Below are positions 53,430 to 62,649 of a stretch of 64,000 nucleotides of DNA, piece by piece (the stretch's first letter is position 1; each line of letters opens with the position of its first letter). The translations under genes were made by a program, and so were the position numbers. The notes beneath the pieces were generated by a model. The model searched no databases, was not told the origin of the DNA, and saw nothing but the letters and a program-made list of their open reading frames with translations. Source of the DNA: Candidatus Protochlamydia sp. (lineage in GTDB: Bacteria; Chlamydiota; Chlamydiia; Chlamydiales; Parachlamydiaceae); assembly GCA_013695355.1 (NCBI GenBank), contig JACDAQ010000053.1, positions 48,547 through 112,546 of the forward strand, given 5' to 3'.

Positions 53430-53918
53430 ATGCCTCCTCACGAAATGACTACAACGCAGTTGATAATAAGTTTTTTTATTTTATTAATTATTGCCACTTT
53501 AACTGCCTATTACGCTGATCGAAAGGGCAGAAGCTTTACCATCTGGTTTATATTAGGAGTGCTCCTTGGTGTTTTTGCTCCCCTCATTTTATTCTTTCTA
53601 TCTTCCAACAACGGAGTGAATGAAAATAATAATTTACCCGCTATGACAGTATCTAAACCCGATCCCTCATTACAGCCAACTTCTTCGCCCCCACCTCTAG
53701 AATTGAAGGAGACTGAAGATAAACTTTGGTATTATATGGATAAAGACCACCAGCAAATGGGGCCCGTAAGCGTAGTGGCTCTGCGTGATTTATGGAATCG
53801 GGGATTGTTAGAGCATACAAGCTATGTGTGGACGCAGGGTATGAGCGACTGGCTAAAGGTTGAGCAATTACCCGAGCTAAAGGCTGCTCTTACCAAGGAA
53901 AATATGAACCTAAGTTAA
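53430..53918 (+). CDS. GYF_2-domain membrane protein
   Basis: 162 aa. Two membrane spans (about 8-27 and 34-55) joined by YYADRKGRSFTIW, a short Pro-rich linker (about 75-90), then a GYF_2 domain from about 97 to 150: LWYYMDKDHQQMGPVSVVALRDLWNRG and TYVW-like VWTQGMSDWLKVEQLPEL. GYF_2 (DUF4339) domains are found at the ends of many bacterial membrane proteins and probably bind peptides. Partner unknown. Confidence 0.7.
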   Translation: MPPHEMTTTQLIISFFILLIIATLTAYYADRKGRSFTIWFILGVLLGVFAPLILFFLSSNNGVNENNNLPAMTVSKPDPSLQPTSSPPPLELKETEDKLWYYMDKDHQQMGPVSVVALRDLWNRGLLEHTSYVWTQGMSDWLKVEQLPELKAALTKENMNLS

Positions 53919-53919
53919 C

Positions 53920-53954
53920 CTAGTGCTCTATAAACTTTGTTTACAGAGCACTAG
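53920..53954. terminator. Strong hairpin after the GYF_2 gene
   Basis: 16-bp arms (53920-53935 and 53939-53954, starting CTAGTGCTCT) with one mismatch close on a 3-base loop. No T tract follows. Likely a terminator or an extragenic palindrome related to that at 50148. Confidence 0.55.
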
Positions 53955-54089
53955 CGGGTCAATTTGCCACCATCATCCAATGTGCTTAGTCAAAGCTCTT
54001 GGGTATTTAAAGGGGCAAACTATGGACACCTTCATGAGGCGCGGCAGGATGGATAGCTATCTGCTTCTATTATCCTGCACCATCCTGCT

Positions 54090-55010
54090 GTGCGTAATAC
54101 CCCTCCCTCAACTAATCACACGTCCGTAGTCTCACAAATAGATCCTCAAAAGAGTTTGGGTGCTTTGAGTCTTCAATCGCTATTTATTGAAAATGCTATG
54201 CCTAAAGAAATTTCCGAGGAGATAAAAAACAAAGCTGACCACCTTGTATCTGCTACCCCCCCTTTTCAGCTAAATGTAAAAGTAATCGAGGCGCTTTCTA
54301 AAGGAAATCTTTCAGAAGAGCTTATGGAAAGGCTTCAAATTGCGTTATCTGAAAAAATTTTAGCAGAATATGCGTCAAGGTTGCATGGAAACCCTGACAT
54401 AGCTGCACACGCCCAATATGAAATTAAGCATTTGTCTGATGAGATAGTGATCGAAAAAGAAAACTTTCAAAAGCAAAATCCTAAATATAATGAAATTCTC
54501 ACAGAGATTAAAAGATTGAAAGCGATTGAAAATCCTACAAGCGATGAAATCGCCATGAAAAATCGATTAACTCAAGAAGGAATTCCTTATACGCTTCTTC
54601 TCCAAAAAAATATTGGCCCGATTGAAGATAAAATCGAAAATCAGAAAAGAATCATTTTAAATGCTACTCCGTTCAACATATCTTTACTGGCCGGAAATTT
54701 ACCAGAGTCAAAAGAAACAGTGAAACAATTGGAGATTTTTTTTGAAAAAAGTGTGGCTTCACGGCAGGAAATCAGCTTAGGCCTGTCAAAGATGATATTT
54801 GAAGAAAATGAATATGGGGCACAGATAAACAGGGTCAAGGGCCTTGGCCAAACAGCTAAAAAACTTGCTAGGCAAGGCGATATCAATTCGGCCTTTGTCA
54901 TTGCATATGCTTTAGCTCAACAGGATGTAGCTAAAATTTATAAAACACCTAAAGATTATGGAAAAGCGATAAAAGCAACCAAATCCATCATGCAGATTAC
55001 TCTTTGGTGA
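54090..55010 (+). CDS. Unknown helical protein, probably C-terminally truncated
   Basis: 306 aa from a GTG at 54090; an ATG at 54198 is an alternative start. No ribosome site supports either. The sequence is soluble, Lys/Glu-rich and helical (KEISEEIKNKADHL, AQYEIKHLSDEIVIEKE, EILTEIKRLKAIE). No known domain. The in-frame TGA at 55008-55010 is followed in the same frame by 69 more codons (to 55217) with similar composition, so the gene seems to be interrupted by a single nonsense codon. A hydrophobic stretch just upstream in another frame (MDSYLLLLSCTILLCVIPL, about 54048) could have been its signal peptide. Possibly a secreted or effector-like protein. Confidence 0.4.
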   Translation: MRNTPPSTNHTSVVSQIDPQKSLGALSLQSLFIENAMPKEISEEIKNKADHLVSATPPFQLNVKVIEALSKGNLSEELMERLQIALSEKILAEYASRLHGNPDIAAHAQYEIKHLSDEIVIEKENFQKQNPKYNEILTEIKRLKAIENPTSDEIAMKNRLTQEGIPYTLLLQKNIGPIEDKIENQKRIILNATPFNISLLAGNLPESKETVKQLEIFFEKSVASRQEISLGLSKMIFEENEYGAQINRVKGLGQTAKKLARQGDINSAFVIAYALAQQDVAKIYKTPKDYGKAIKATKSIMQITLW

Positions 55011-55028
55011 AAAAGATGCGTTGCAGGA

Positions 55029-55217
55029 ATGAGTAAAAAATATGGTTTAAAGACATATAACCAGCCTTTGACAACGCTTAGTAAACTTGCTGAAGTGGCG
55101 TCAGGTGATTTAGACAATTACAATTCAATTTATGAAGGAAGATTATTAAGCATAAATAAATTTTTAACGTCAACGATCGATGAAAGCCAAAAAAGATTGA
55201 AATTGTCGAAAGATTAG
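55029..55217 (+). pseudogene. Probable C-terminal remnant of the preceding gene
   Basis: 62 codons in the same frame as 54090-55010, beyond its TGA. It encodes SKKYGLKTYNQPL, then a helical tail (DESQKRLKLSKD). It has a GCAGGA ribosome-like site and an ATG, so independent translation is possible, but it is best explained as the detached C-terminus. Confidence 0.35.
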
Positions 55218-55289
55218 ATGAAGAGCAAGAAAATGAAATTTTTAATACGCCCGGAAATAGTCCGAGCGTATTAAAAATAGGAAGGGGAA

Positions 55290-55595
55290 CTACCAGCTGG
55301 ATTTAGTTACGCCAGGAATCATGCCATGAGAGGCTAGTTCTCTAAACGTTAAACGAGACATCTTGAATTTTCGCAAAAACCCACGTGCCCGTCCAGTGAT
55401 TTGGCATCTGTTTCGAAGGCGGGTCGGGGCAGAATCCCGCGGCATTTTATTTAGAGCAATACGCGCTTGTTCCCGCTCTTCATCACTAAGTTTCATATTA
55501 TAACTTTTTTCGCGCAGCTCTTGTCTTTTGTTCCATTTAAGCTGGACCATTCTTTCGCGACGCTTTTGTTTTTCTACGGATGACTTTTTCGCCAT
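55290..55595 (-). CDS. rpsN: 30S ribosomal protein S14
   Basis: 101 aa, the long zinc-free form. [13 protein letters not shown], then [29 protein letters not shown] and the C-terminal GVTKSSW are diagnostic. Part of the 30S head. It lies 10 bases after rpmJ on the same strand, as in Chlamydia. Confidence 0.96.
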   Translation of the reverse strand: MAKKSSVEKQKRRERMVQLKWNKRQELREKSYNMKLSDEEREQARIALNKMPRDSAPTRLRNRCQITGRARGFLRKFKMSRLTFRELASHGMIPGVTKSSW

Positions 55596-55605
55596 GTTAT
55601 TTTCC

Positions 55606-55743
55606 TTATTTTTTTCGGGCTGGTCCTTTTTGACGCTGCTTACGATTGGGATCTTTTTTATTGATCACATACAAACGTCCGGAACGACGGACAAGAATAT
55701 CGCCTTTGGAAGGATCAGCTTTGACCGATGCTTTGACTTTCAT
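55606..55743 (-). CDS. rpmJ: 50S ribosomal protein L36
   Basis: 45 aa, starting [15 protein letters not shown] and ending GPARKK, with [21 protein letters not shown] between. This is the zinc-free, Cys-less L36 type, of the length found in chlamydiae. The ATG at 55743 is preceded by a GGAATT stretch. Followed closely by rpsN. Confidence 0.93.
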   Translation of the reverse strand: MKVKASVKADPSKGDILVRRSGRLYVINKKDPNRKQRQKGPARKK

Positions 55744-56257
55744 GAGAATTCCTTAATCATTAAAAGTGATAAATTAAGTAGTCATGTTAAAACAACAGAC
55801 AATATTCTTCAATCTTTTTAACTGGGTGCTTTCATTTTTCATGCAATCACCTTCAATTGAGTGTATAAAAAATATTCTAACACAAAAATCTAAAAGCTCC
55901 AATTTGCATAGAAATCCATTCACAAACAAGTATGGAAACCAAACTCAGGTTAATACAGTTATTTGAAGCTGCATGGTCTTCAAGTCTGATAAAAAAATAG
56001 AGCAGAAATTTTACCAATATTTTGCACTTTTCCATCCATTCTAAGTCAAATGAGGGGTCTTAAAATCTGACATGAGATATGAACAGGTTCAAAAATTCAC
56101 CTTACGCAAAAGGAGCGGATGAATAAGCAAATCTTTGGAATCTCAGTTAATTTTGCATTATTAATAAATATTGCCGTGCTTTGCATTGATTGATTTTTCA
56201 AAAGATTTTGCTCATTTGCTTAAGATGAGCTAAAATTTGTTTTTTTTTGTCCTTTTC
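55744..56257. other. Intergenic region between rpmJ and rpmH
   Basis: About 510 AT-rich bases between divergent ribosomal operons. No gene seen. It contains a TATTAACCTGAGTTTGG motif in inverted form (55942-55958), also found near 6412 and 63886, and a solo ATGAACAGGTTC repeat end near 56086. The rpmJ promoter should lie near 55744-55850. Confidence 0.4.
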
Positions 56258-56286
56258 TTGCATTTATTGTCCGCAACCGTTATAGT
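56258..56286 (+). promoter_or_regulatory. Promoter of rpmH-rnpA
   Basis: TTGCAT (56258-56263), 17-base spacer, TATAGT (56281-56286): a good sigma-70-type promoter 38 bases ahead of the rpmH start. Confidence 0.65.
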
Positions 56287-56323
56287 TATGTCCATTCAAT
56301 TAAATTTAGTTTGAGGAATAACC

Positions 56324-56461
56324 GTGAAGCGTACTTACCAACCGAGCAAGCGTCGCCGCTCTTCAGAGCATGGATTCTTAAAAAGAATGGGCACAGCGAA
56401 TGGACGCAAAATTATCAATAGACGTCGTAGACAGGGCCGCAAGCAGCTGACACGTGTCTGA
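56324..56461 (+). CDS. rpmH: 50S ribosomal protein L34
   Basis: 45 aa with a GTG start at 56324 and TTGAGGA ribosome site. [38 protein letters not shown] is plainly L34. Its stop overlaps rnpA by 8 bases, the usual rpmH-rnpA coupling. Confidence 0.95.
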   Translation: MKRTYQPSKRRRSSEHGFLKRMGTANGRKIINRRRRQGRKQLTRV

Positions 56462-56822
56462 TAATTGTTTTCCAAAGTCAATGCGTTTGCTTACTTCCCG
56501 CGAGTATCGGCGCATGGCTCATGGAATTCAACGCTGTGTCGGACGCTGGATTATTATCGATGTCCGCCCTTCCGGCGGACTTATATCCAAATTAGGCATA
56601 ACTGTAACGCGCCGTTTCGGAAAAGCCCATGACCGGAACCGTTTCAAACGTATCGTTCGGGAGGCTTTCCGCCTATCGAACAAAGATTTCCCCATTCCAT
56701 TTATTTTAGTCATTAAACCTCGTTCCCATGCACGTAAAGCTGTTATGCAAGATGTTAGGCTTGAACTTATATTTTTATTGCAGCAGGCTTACCTGGATAT
56801 CCAAAAAAAACAAAGCGCTTAA
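56454..56822 (+). CDS. rnpA: Ribonuclease P protein component
   Basis: 122 aa, GTG start within the rpmH end. [42 protein letters not shown] (the RNR motif that binds RNase P RNA) and [13 protein letters not shown] are diagnostic. It helps the catalytic RNA mature tRNA 5' ends. Followed by an AGAACCTGTTC-type repeat. Confidence 0.94.
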   Translation: MSDNCFPKSMRLLTSREYRRMAHGIQRCVGRWIIIDVRPSGGLISKLGITVTRRFGKAHDRNRFKRIVREAFRLSNKDFPIPFILVIKPRSHARKAVMQDVRLELIFLLQQAYLDIQKKQSA

Positions 56823-56865
56823 AACCTGTTCGATATCTATGATCAGGATGATTTAAACAGGTTCT
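56821..56865. repeat. AGAACCTGTTC-family repeat between rnpA and uvrD
   Basis: AAACCTGTTCGATATCTATGATC at one end and AAACAGGTTCT at the other. Its first bases coincide with the rnpA stop codon (TAA at 56820-56822), and its end is 9 bases before the helicase ATG. Confidence 0.65.
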
Positions 56866-56873
56866 TAGTAAAA

Positions 56874-58868
56874 ATGGAAAAAGAATTCGCATCGCTAAAT
56901 CCTGAACAAGCACGCGCTGCAAAACTAGTCGATGGGCGGGTCCTGATTTTGGCTGGAGCGGGAAGCGGGAAGACCCGCGTGCTTACAGTTAGAATGGCTT
57001 ATTTAATCCGCAAGCTGGGGATTTCCCCCTCGTCCATTTTAGGTCTTACTTTTACCAACAAGGCCGCTGCTGAAATGAGGCAGCGCTTGACCCAGTTTGT
57101 GGACTTCAAGACGGCAGGCCAGGTCACTCTATGCACATTCCATAGTTTTTGCATGCAGATCCTCCGTCAGAACATTGATAAACTTGGCTATACAACTAAA
57201 TTCAGCCTTTACGACGAACAGGATGTGCAGCGTTTAATCAATTTGATTGCCAGAGACATTTTGCAGCATGATGGGGAGCTTCCTTCTCTTGCCGCCACTT
57301 TGAATGCAATCAGGCAGGCTAAAAACAAAGGCCAAATGGCCGAAGAGATCAATGGGACCGGGTCGCAATGGCATGACACTTTCGCCCAGGAGGTTTATCG
57401 CCGTCTGCAGGCAAGTATGCGTGCTTATAATGCTGTAGATTTTGATCATTTGCTTTGGTTGGCGGTTGAATTATTTGAACGGTTCCCCGCTATTTTAGAT
57501 CAATATCAGGAACGTTTTAGCCATATTATGATTGATGAATACCAAGACACCAATCCTATTCAATACAAGCTGGCATCTATGCTTGCATCGAAATATAATA
57601 ATTTATGCGTAGTTGGGGATGACGACCAGTCAATTTATGGATGGCGCGGAGCTGATATTAAGAATATTTTAGAATTTAAAAATGCCGCTTTGATAAAACT
57701 TGAACAAAATTACCGTTCAACAAATGTTATTTTGAAAGCTGCGAATGCAGTGATTGATTTTAACAAACAGCGGCATCGAAAAGTTTTATGGAGCGACAAA
57801 GGGGAAGGGTGCCCAATCGAAGTCTTTCATGCTCCTAATGAAATGATAGAGGCAGAAGCAGTTGTTAAAAGGATCCTTAAATGCAAAGAGGTCTTAAATC
57901 TGCGCTGGCGCGATTTTGCGATCCTTTATCGTTCGAATGCCTTATCGAGGCAATTTGAGCTGGCCCTTATCAAACAAATATGGAAAAGCGAAGAGCATTG
58001 GGTCCAGGGAATTCCTTATGAGGTCTTTGGGGGAACGGAATTTTACGAAAGGCGGGAAGTTAAAGATCTTTGCGCATACTTAAGATTAATTGTGAATCCA
58101 TTGGATCAGGAAGCTCTTCTGCGTATTATTAACCAGCCCAGACGGGGTATCGGGGAAGAAAGTTTGGATGCTCTAACCGCCTTTAATCGCCAAGGGCAGG
58201 TCCCTTTGTGGAATGTCATTGAAGAAACTGCTCAAAAATTAGAAAAAAATGGTTTGATACACAATAGCAGAGCCCTAAAAGGTATCCAGGAGTTCGTTTC
58301 TATTATCACACAGGCAAAGCTCCGCTTTCAGCAAGGGAATTTAACAGAGAATCTAATGTGGCTGATTGATCAAATTAATTATAAAAAAGCAATTAAAGAC
58401 GAAGTCAAAAGCGAGCAAATGCGCGCTTTTAAGTGGGAAAATGTCCAGGAATTTGTTTCTTCGCTTAAGGAATATGAGCTTCAGCCGCCGGAAAGTAAAG
58501 CTCGGAAAATTTCTTTGGAGGGTTTTTTAAGCAATTTAACATTAAACGATAAATTGTTCCAGGCCAATCAAAGTAAAAAAGATGACCGGGTGAACCTCCT
58601 TACTTTCCATAGCGCCAAAGGGTTGGAGTTTCCGGTATGTTTCTTAGTGGGAATAGAGGATCATATTATTCCGCATGAAAAAAGCCTGAAAGAGACAGGT
58701 TTAGAAGAGGAAAGGCGGCTGATGTATGTTGCGATAACAAGGGCTAAACAGGTACTGACGATCAGCATGGCAAAACAGCGCAAGCGAATGGGGAAAGAGA
58801 TGGCAAGCCATCCTTCCCGCTTTCTTTTCGAGATCCCAAAAGAACTGTTAAAAATAACAGCCTATTGA
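56874..58868 (+). CDS. uvrD: UvrD/PcrA/Rep-type DNA helicase
   Basis: 664 aa, superfamily 1A. Q-motif LNPEQARAA, Walker A GAGSGKTRVLT (residues 28-38), FTNKAAAEMRQR, IDEYQDTNPIQ (Walker B), VGDDDQSIYGWRGAD, EQNYRST, HSAKGLEFPVC, EEERRLMYVAITRAK: all seven helicase motifs are present. 3'-5' helicase used in repair and replication restart. Length is closer to Rep/PcrA than to the 720-aa E. coli UvrD. The ATG follows the repeat by 9 bases and there is no typical ribosome site. Confidence 0.92.
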   Translation: MEKEFASLNPEQARAAKLVDGRVLILAGAGSGKTRVLTVRMAYLIRKLGISPSSILGLTFTNKAAAEMRQRLTQFVDFKTAGQVTLCTFHSFCMQILRQNIDKLGYTTKFSLYDEQDVQRLINLIARDILQHDGELPSLAATLNAIRQAKNKGQMAEEINGTGSQWHDTFAQEVYRRLQASMRAYNAVDFDHLLWLAVELFERFPAILDQYQERFSHIMIDEYQDTNPIQYKLASMLASKYNNLCVVGDDDQSIYGWRGADIKNILEFKNAALIKLEQNYRSTNVILKAANAVIDFNKQRHRKVLWSDKGEGCPIEVFHAPNEMIEAEAVVKRILKCKEVLNLRWRDFAILYRSNALSRQFELALIKQIWKSEEHWVQGIPYEVFGGTEFYERREVKDLCAYLRLIVNPLDQEALLRIINQPRRGIGEESLDALTAFNRQGQVPLWNVIEETAQKLEKNGLIHNSRALKGIQEFVSIITQAKLRFQQGNLTENLMWLIDQINYKKAIKDEVKSEQMRAFKWENVQEFVSSLKEYELQPPESKARKISLEGFLSNLTLNDKLFQANQSKKDDRVNLLTFHSAKGLEFPVCFLVGIEDHIIPHEKSLKETGLEEERRLMYVAITRAKQVLTISMAKQRKRMGKEMASHPSRFLFEIPKELLKITAY

Positions 58869-58872
58869 AAGG

Positions 58873-59388
58873 TTATTGAGGAGTTCCCTGAAATTTTCGG
58901 AGCAATTGATTGATATAGACGGATGGGCCGCCTGCCTGATAATTGACTGTATATAAGCGCTGCCCGCTTGCATTAACAACGACCATTGTAGGAAAAGATT
59001 CGATTCCATGGCTTTGCAGCAATTGATAATAGGGGGATGATTTTATCCCTTCTTCGGAATAATCGGGAAATTCTGCCTTTAGAAAAATAAAGCGCCCTCC
59101 AACTCCTTGAGCAAATTCAGAAGTTGTAAGGACCTCTTTTTCTAATTTCATGCAAGCCGGACACCAGTTGGTCCCTGTGAATAAAAGAACTATTGGTTTG
59201 TCTGTGGCCTGAGATTGAGAGGCAGCTTGCTGATAATTGTTCAGCCAATTGATCCTTTGTGCGTTGAATTGATTTCTTTGCTGCATTTGGCGCTGTTCTT
59301 CGAAAGAAGCAGCAGGCTGGCAATCTGCAGAAAATGGCAAGAGGGCTAAGAGGCTAGGAAGCAAGATTGGCAAAATTATTTTTTTCAT
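58873..59388 (-). CDS. Periplasmic thioredoxin-fold protein (DsbH-like)
   Basis: 171 aa. N-terminal signal peptide (MKKIILPILLPSLLALLPFSADC; the Cys at 23 could also make it a lipoprotein). Thioredoxin domain with TGTNWCPACMKLEKEVL, active site Cys76-Pro-Ala-Cys79, and the cis-Pro loop ESFPTMVVV. It probably reduces or shuffles envelope disulfides. In Chlamydia a DsbH-type protein is encoded near rnpA-rpmH, which agrees with the position here. Confidence 0.8.
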   Translation of the reverse strand: MKKIILPILLPSLLALLPFSADCQPAASFEEQRQMQQRNQFNAQRINWLNNYQQAASQSQATDKPIVLLFTGTNWCPACMKLEKEVLTTSEFAQGVGGRFIFLKAEFPDYSEEGIKSSPYYQLLQSHGIESFPTMVVVNASGQRLYTVNYQAGGPSVYINQLLRKFQGTPQ

Positions 59389-59419
59389 ACTACGCTCCTT
59401 TGGGGCTTTTGTTTTCTTA

Positions 59420-59566
59420 AGAACCTGTTCAAAATCTTCGATCGGATGATTTGTGTGCTAAAATCCTCTAGGAAGCCTCAAAAAATTTTCGGAATATTAA
59501 TAAATATTGCGAAAATTTTTTGAGGCTGCAGCAAAGCATCCTGATCATAGATATTGAACAGGTTCT
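59420..59566. repeat. 147-bp composite repeat with AGAACCTGTTC ends and an inner hairpin
   Basis: Outer ends AGAACCTGTTCAAAATC (59420) and GATATTGAACAGGTTCT (to 59566) are inverted copies. Inside is a perfect 17-bp stem (59475-59491 with 59510-59526; GCCTCAAAAAATTTTCG) over an 18-base loop. It looks like a full-length non-autonomous element, of which the 44-bp palindromes elsewhere may be the collapsed forms. Confidence 0.7.
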
Positions 59567-59583
59567 AAAATAAATCTAAGTTA

Positions 59584-60060
59584 ATGAGGACAAAAATGCA
59601 ATCCTTTCCTCCTACGGTTGTCATTAGGCACCGTCTTGAAAATCTTAAAAAATGCAGTTTGCGCGGCCTTGAGTCTCGGCCGGATTTTATTTTTTTAACC
59701 TATCCGTACAGTTCTCTTCCCCCTTTGGAAAATTATCTTATTTTAGCCGTGGACGCTCCCCCTCTGTCTGAAAATGAAGGAGGGTGCGGCCTTTTAATAC
59801 TTGATGCTACATGGCGCTATGCCGAAAAAATGTTGAAGCCTTTGCACAATGACCCGACATTAATTTATCGAAGCTTGCCACATCACTATCGGACGGCTTA
59901 TCCCCGCTCCCAAAATGATTGTCCCGATCCCGAAAGGGGATTGGCATCAATCGAGGCCATTTATCTCAGTTACTTAATGATGGGCCGCTCAGTCGAAGGA
60001 TTGCTTGAACATTATTATTGGAAAGAAAATTTTTTAGAGAAAAATGAACTTTTAAAGTAA
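59584..60060 (+). CDS. DTW/Tsr3-like protein (putative aminocarboxypropyltransferase)
   Basis: 158 aa. LLILDATWRYAEKMLKPL fits the D-x-T-W segment of the DTW/Tsr3 superfamily; it is followed by RSLPHHYRTAYPRSQNDC and a GLASIEAIYLSYLMMG helix, the LSTxEA-like block. DTW proteins (TapT/TuaA) put an acp group on tRNA U47 and Tsr3 does so on rRNA. Which target applies here is not known. Short for the family. Confidence 0.55.
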   Translation: MRTKMQSFPPTVVIRHRLENLKKCSLRGLESRPDFIFLTYPYSSLPPLENYLILAVDAPPLSENEGGCGLLILDATWRYAEKMLKPLHNDPTLIYRSLPHHYRTAYPRSQNDCPDPERGLASIEAIYLSYLMMGRSVEGLLEHYYWKENFLEKNELLK

Positions 60061-60176
60061 TTGCTTTATTTGATACTCTTTGTTGTATAATAAAATTATT
60101 TAGTTTATTATTTTAAATAAAATATTAGATTACTCTACTGTTGACGAAACATTCGAGGTAGTATGTAGCGGGTAAT

Positions 60177-60205
60177 TGACATTTATTTAAAAAAGATATA
60201 TAATG
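60177..60205 (+). promoter_or_regulatory. Consensus sigma-70-type promoter for the AGCS carrier gene
   Basis: TTGACA (60177-60182), 17-base spacer, TATAAT (60200-60205): a perfect match at both hexamers, 38 bases before the ATG at 60244. Expect strong, constitutive transcription. Confidence 0.75.
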
Positions 60206-60243
60206 TTCTATAAAAACAATAGAAAAAAATATTTGGATTAATC

Positions 60244-61602
60244 ATGCCGATAAATATAACTGAGCACTTGGATGCAATTGAAAATATTTTATGGACTTAT
60301 TGCGGAGTGCCTATTGTCATTTTTTTAGGCCTTTATCTGTCATTTAAATCTGGGTTTTTTCAAATTCGCCAGCTCCCCACTGTTTTTAAAACTTTCTTAG
60401 GATTTTTAAAGCAGCGCGATACTAAAAATGCGCAGGGAATTCATCCAATTAAAACCTTTTTTGCTGCTGTGGGAGGATGTGTTGGCATTGGTAATATTGT
60501 CGGTGTCTGCACTGCTGTCCAGCTTGGCGGGCCAGGCGCCCTTTTTTGGATTTGGATGACGGCTGTGGCTGGGATGATTCTGAAATACTCCGAAGTTTAT
60601 TTAGGTTTACGTTATAGGGTACCGAACGGCAAAGGCGGGTATAACGGGGGGCCGATGTATTTTCTTCAAAAAGCTTTTAAAAACACCTGGGTGCCTAAGC
60701 TTGTCTGCCTCCTATTGTGTGTTTACGGTGTTGAGGTTTACCAGTTTAGTGTGATCTCAACCAGTATTTCCGCAAACTGGGGACTAAACTCTTATTTTGT
60801 GATTGGCACTTTGCTTGTGCTTGTCATTTTTGCCGGAAGCGGGGGAGTCAAGCGGGTAGGGAGTATTTCAAGCACAAGCTTGCCTATTTTTGTTACTCTT
60901 TATGTGGGAATGGGCTTATGGGTCTTGTGCAATAATTTGGCTGATCTACCTTATGTGTTCACCGAAATTTTTTCTTCTGCCTTTTCAGGGCATGCGGCTG
61001 TCGGAGGCTTTGCCGGCTCAGGCTTGATGTACATGATGTCTCATGGGATCCGAAGAGGTTGTTATACCGGCGATATCGGAGTAGGATATGCTTCAGTCAT
61101 TCATAGCGAGACCAGCGTACAGGTGCCTGAAAGGCAAGCTTCCTTGGCCATTTTTGACATATTTTTAGATACGTTTATTGTTTGTACAACCAGTCTTTTT
61201 ATCATATTAACCACGGGGATCTGGCAGGAATCACATGAAGCTGGCATGCTTGTCCAGCTTTCGCTTGCTAAGTATTTTCCCTATACGCAGTACTTCATGC
61301 CTCTTTTTTTATTTATGCTAGGGTATAATACGATCAATGCCTACTTTTGTGTGGGGTTGAAATGTGCGGACTACATCTCGCCAAAATTTGGGCGTCCTTT
61401 TTATTATGCCTATGCGGTAGTCGCTTTGCTTATATTTTCATTTCTGGGGACCAGCCAGGCGCAGGCGGCCATGGCTATTGCAGGCGTATCACTTTTAATA
61501 ATCAATGGGCTGGGCATATTTATTCTAAGGCATGAGATCTCTTTTGACCTAGCGCGGGAAACAGAAGAAGTTTCGCATGAGCTCCTCCCTGAGACGACTT
61601 AA
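60244..61602 (+). CDS. Sodium:alanine/glycine symporter (AGCS family)
   Basis: 452 aa, about 10-11 membrane spans. GGCVGIGNIVGVCTAVQLGGPGALFWIW and SEVYLGLRYRV, YNGGPMYFLQKAF are the AGCS signature blocks; HGIRRGCYTGDIGVGYASVIHSE follows. Imports small neutral amino acids with Na+. It has a perfect-consensus promoter. Amino-acid scavenging suits the intracellular lifestyle. Confidence 0.9.
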   Translation: MPINITEHLDAIENILWTYCGVPIVIFLGLYLSFKSGFFQIRQLPTVFKTFLGFLKQRDTKNAQGIHPIKTFFAAVGGCVGIGNIVGVCTAVQLGGPGALFWIWMTAVAGMILKYSEVYLGLRYRVPNGKGGYNGGPMYFLQKAFKNTWVPKLVCLLLCVYGVEVYQFSVISTSISANWGLNSYFVIGTLLVLVIFAGSGGVKRVGSISSTSLPIFVTLYVGMGLWVLCNNLADLPYVFTEIFSSAFSGHAAVGGFAGSGLMYMMSHGIRRGCYTGDIGVGYASVIHSETSVQVPERQASLAIFDIFLDTFIVCTTSLFIILTTGIWQESHEAGMLVQLSLAKYFPYTQYFMPLFLFMLGYNTINAYFCVGLKCADYISPKFGRPFYYAYAVVALLIFSFLGTSQAQAAMAIAGVSLLIINGLGIFILRHEISFDLARETEEVSHELLPETT

Positions 61603-61635
61603 TCGTCTATCTGCCGCCCTAGCTTTTTTACAAAG

Positions 61636-61692
61636 GCTCGAAGGAGAAGAAAAATAATTAAAATTTGCCCTTCTTCCTTCGTGCCTTCGAGC
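61636..61692. terminator. Inverted repeat between convergent AGCS and fabI genes
   Basis: Arms GCTCGAAGG (61636-61644) and CCTTCGAGC (61684-61692), with an inner partial match GAGAAGAA / TTCTTCC. Located between convergent stops; probably a bidirectional terminator. Two outward AGAACCTGTT-type repeat ends follow (61703-61732). Confidence 0.5.
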
Positions 61693-61731
61693 GGTCTAAA
61701 TTTGAACAGATTCTAAGAACCTGTTTAATAT

Positions 61732-62649
61732 CTAAGCTCCCACTTCCTGAGCCACTTGCAATGCAGGACTGTCCACGCTTGCGCCCATGGCATGTAATCC
61801 ATTATCCACATGGATGATCGTCCCTGTCACTGCCGAGGCTAATGGCGAGGCTAAAAATGCAGCCACATTGCCCACTTCCTGGGCTGAAAGATCTTTCTGA
61901 ATAGGGGAGTTAGTTTTGGCATATTCGATCATACGATCGATAAATCCTATCGCACGCGCCGCCCGGCTGCTCCAAGCTCCGGCAGAAATAGCATTCACCC
62001 TTATGCCCCATTTTCTCCCAGCTTCCCATGCAAGTGTACGGGTATCACTTTCCAGGGCCGCCTTTGCGGAACTCATTCCACCTCCGTAGCCTGGAATGAC
62101 TTTTTCAGATGCGATATACGTAAGGGTCAATGCGCATGCTCCATGGTTCATATAAGGTCCAAGATGAGAAAGCAAACTGACAAATGAGTAAGAGGATGAA
62201 CTGACCGCTGCTAAATATCCCCGCCGGCTTGTTTCCAGAAGCGGCTTCTGAACTTCCGGTGCATTTGCAAGAGAATGGATGAAAATGTCAATCTTCCCAA
62301 AATCATGTCCAATGGCTTCGCAGACTTCAGAAATAGTATAACCGCCGGCATCCTTATACCTTTTGTTCTCACGGATCTCCTCAGGAATATCTTCAGGAAA
62401 GTCAAATGAAGCGTCAAGGGGATATATTTTAGCAAAATTCAATAATGTGCCATCTGAAAGCATGCGCGAGGAGTCAAATTTACCCGCCTGGAGGCTTGTT
62501 TTAAAAATGCGCATAATAGGGGTCCACGTGCCGACAATAATTTCTGCGCCAGCCTCTGCCAAGGCTTTGGCTATGGCCCAGCCGAATCCCTGGTCGTCTC
62601 CTATTCCTGCTATAAAAGCTTTTTTTCCCTTCAAATCAATTTTCAACAT
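61732..62649 (-). CDS. fabI: Enoyl-[acyl-carrier-protein] reductase [NADH]
   Basis: 305 aa. The long form found in chlamydiae and plant plastids: [21 protein letters not shown], a large insert after beta 2 ([15 protein letters not shown]), [21 protein letters not shown], and the catalytic Tyr/Lys in SASxxx-like [28 protein letters not shown]. It reduces enoyl-ACP in the last step of each fatty-acid elongation round. The insert makes it clearly longer than E. coli FabI (262 aa). Start ATG at 62649. Confidence 0.94.
   Translation of the reverse strand: MLKIDLKGKKAFIAGIGDDQGFGWAIAKALAEAGAEIIVGTWTPIMRIFKTSLQAGKFDSSRMLSDGTLLNFAKIYPLDASFDFPEDIPEEIRENKRYKDAGGYTISEVCEAIGHDFGKIDIFIHSLANAPEVQKPLLETSRRGYLAAVSSSSYSFVSLLSHLGPYMNHGACALTLTYIASEKVIPGYGGGMSSAKAALESDTRTLAWEAGRKWGIRVNAISAGAWSSRAARAIGFIDRMIEYAKTNSPIQKDLSAQEVGNVAAFLASPLASAVTGTIIHVDNGLHAMGASVDSPALQVAQEVGA

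Noticed and set aside
55528..55821. 97-codon plus-strand frame over rpsN/rpmJ
   Set aside because: Antisense to two certain ribosomal protein genes.
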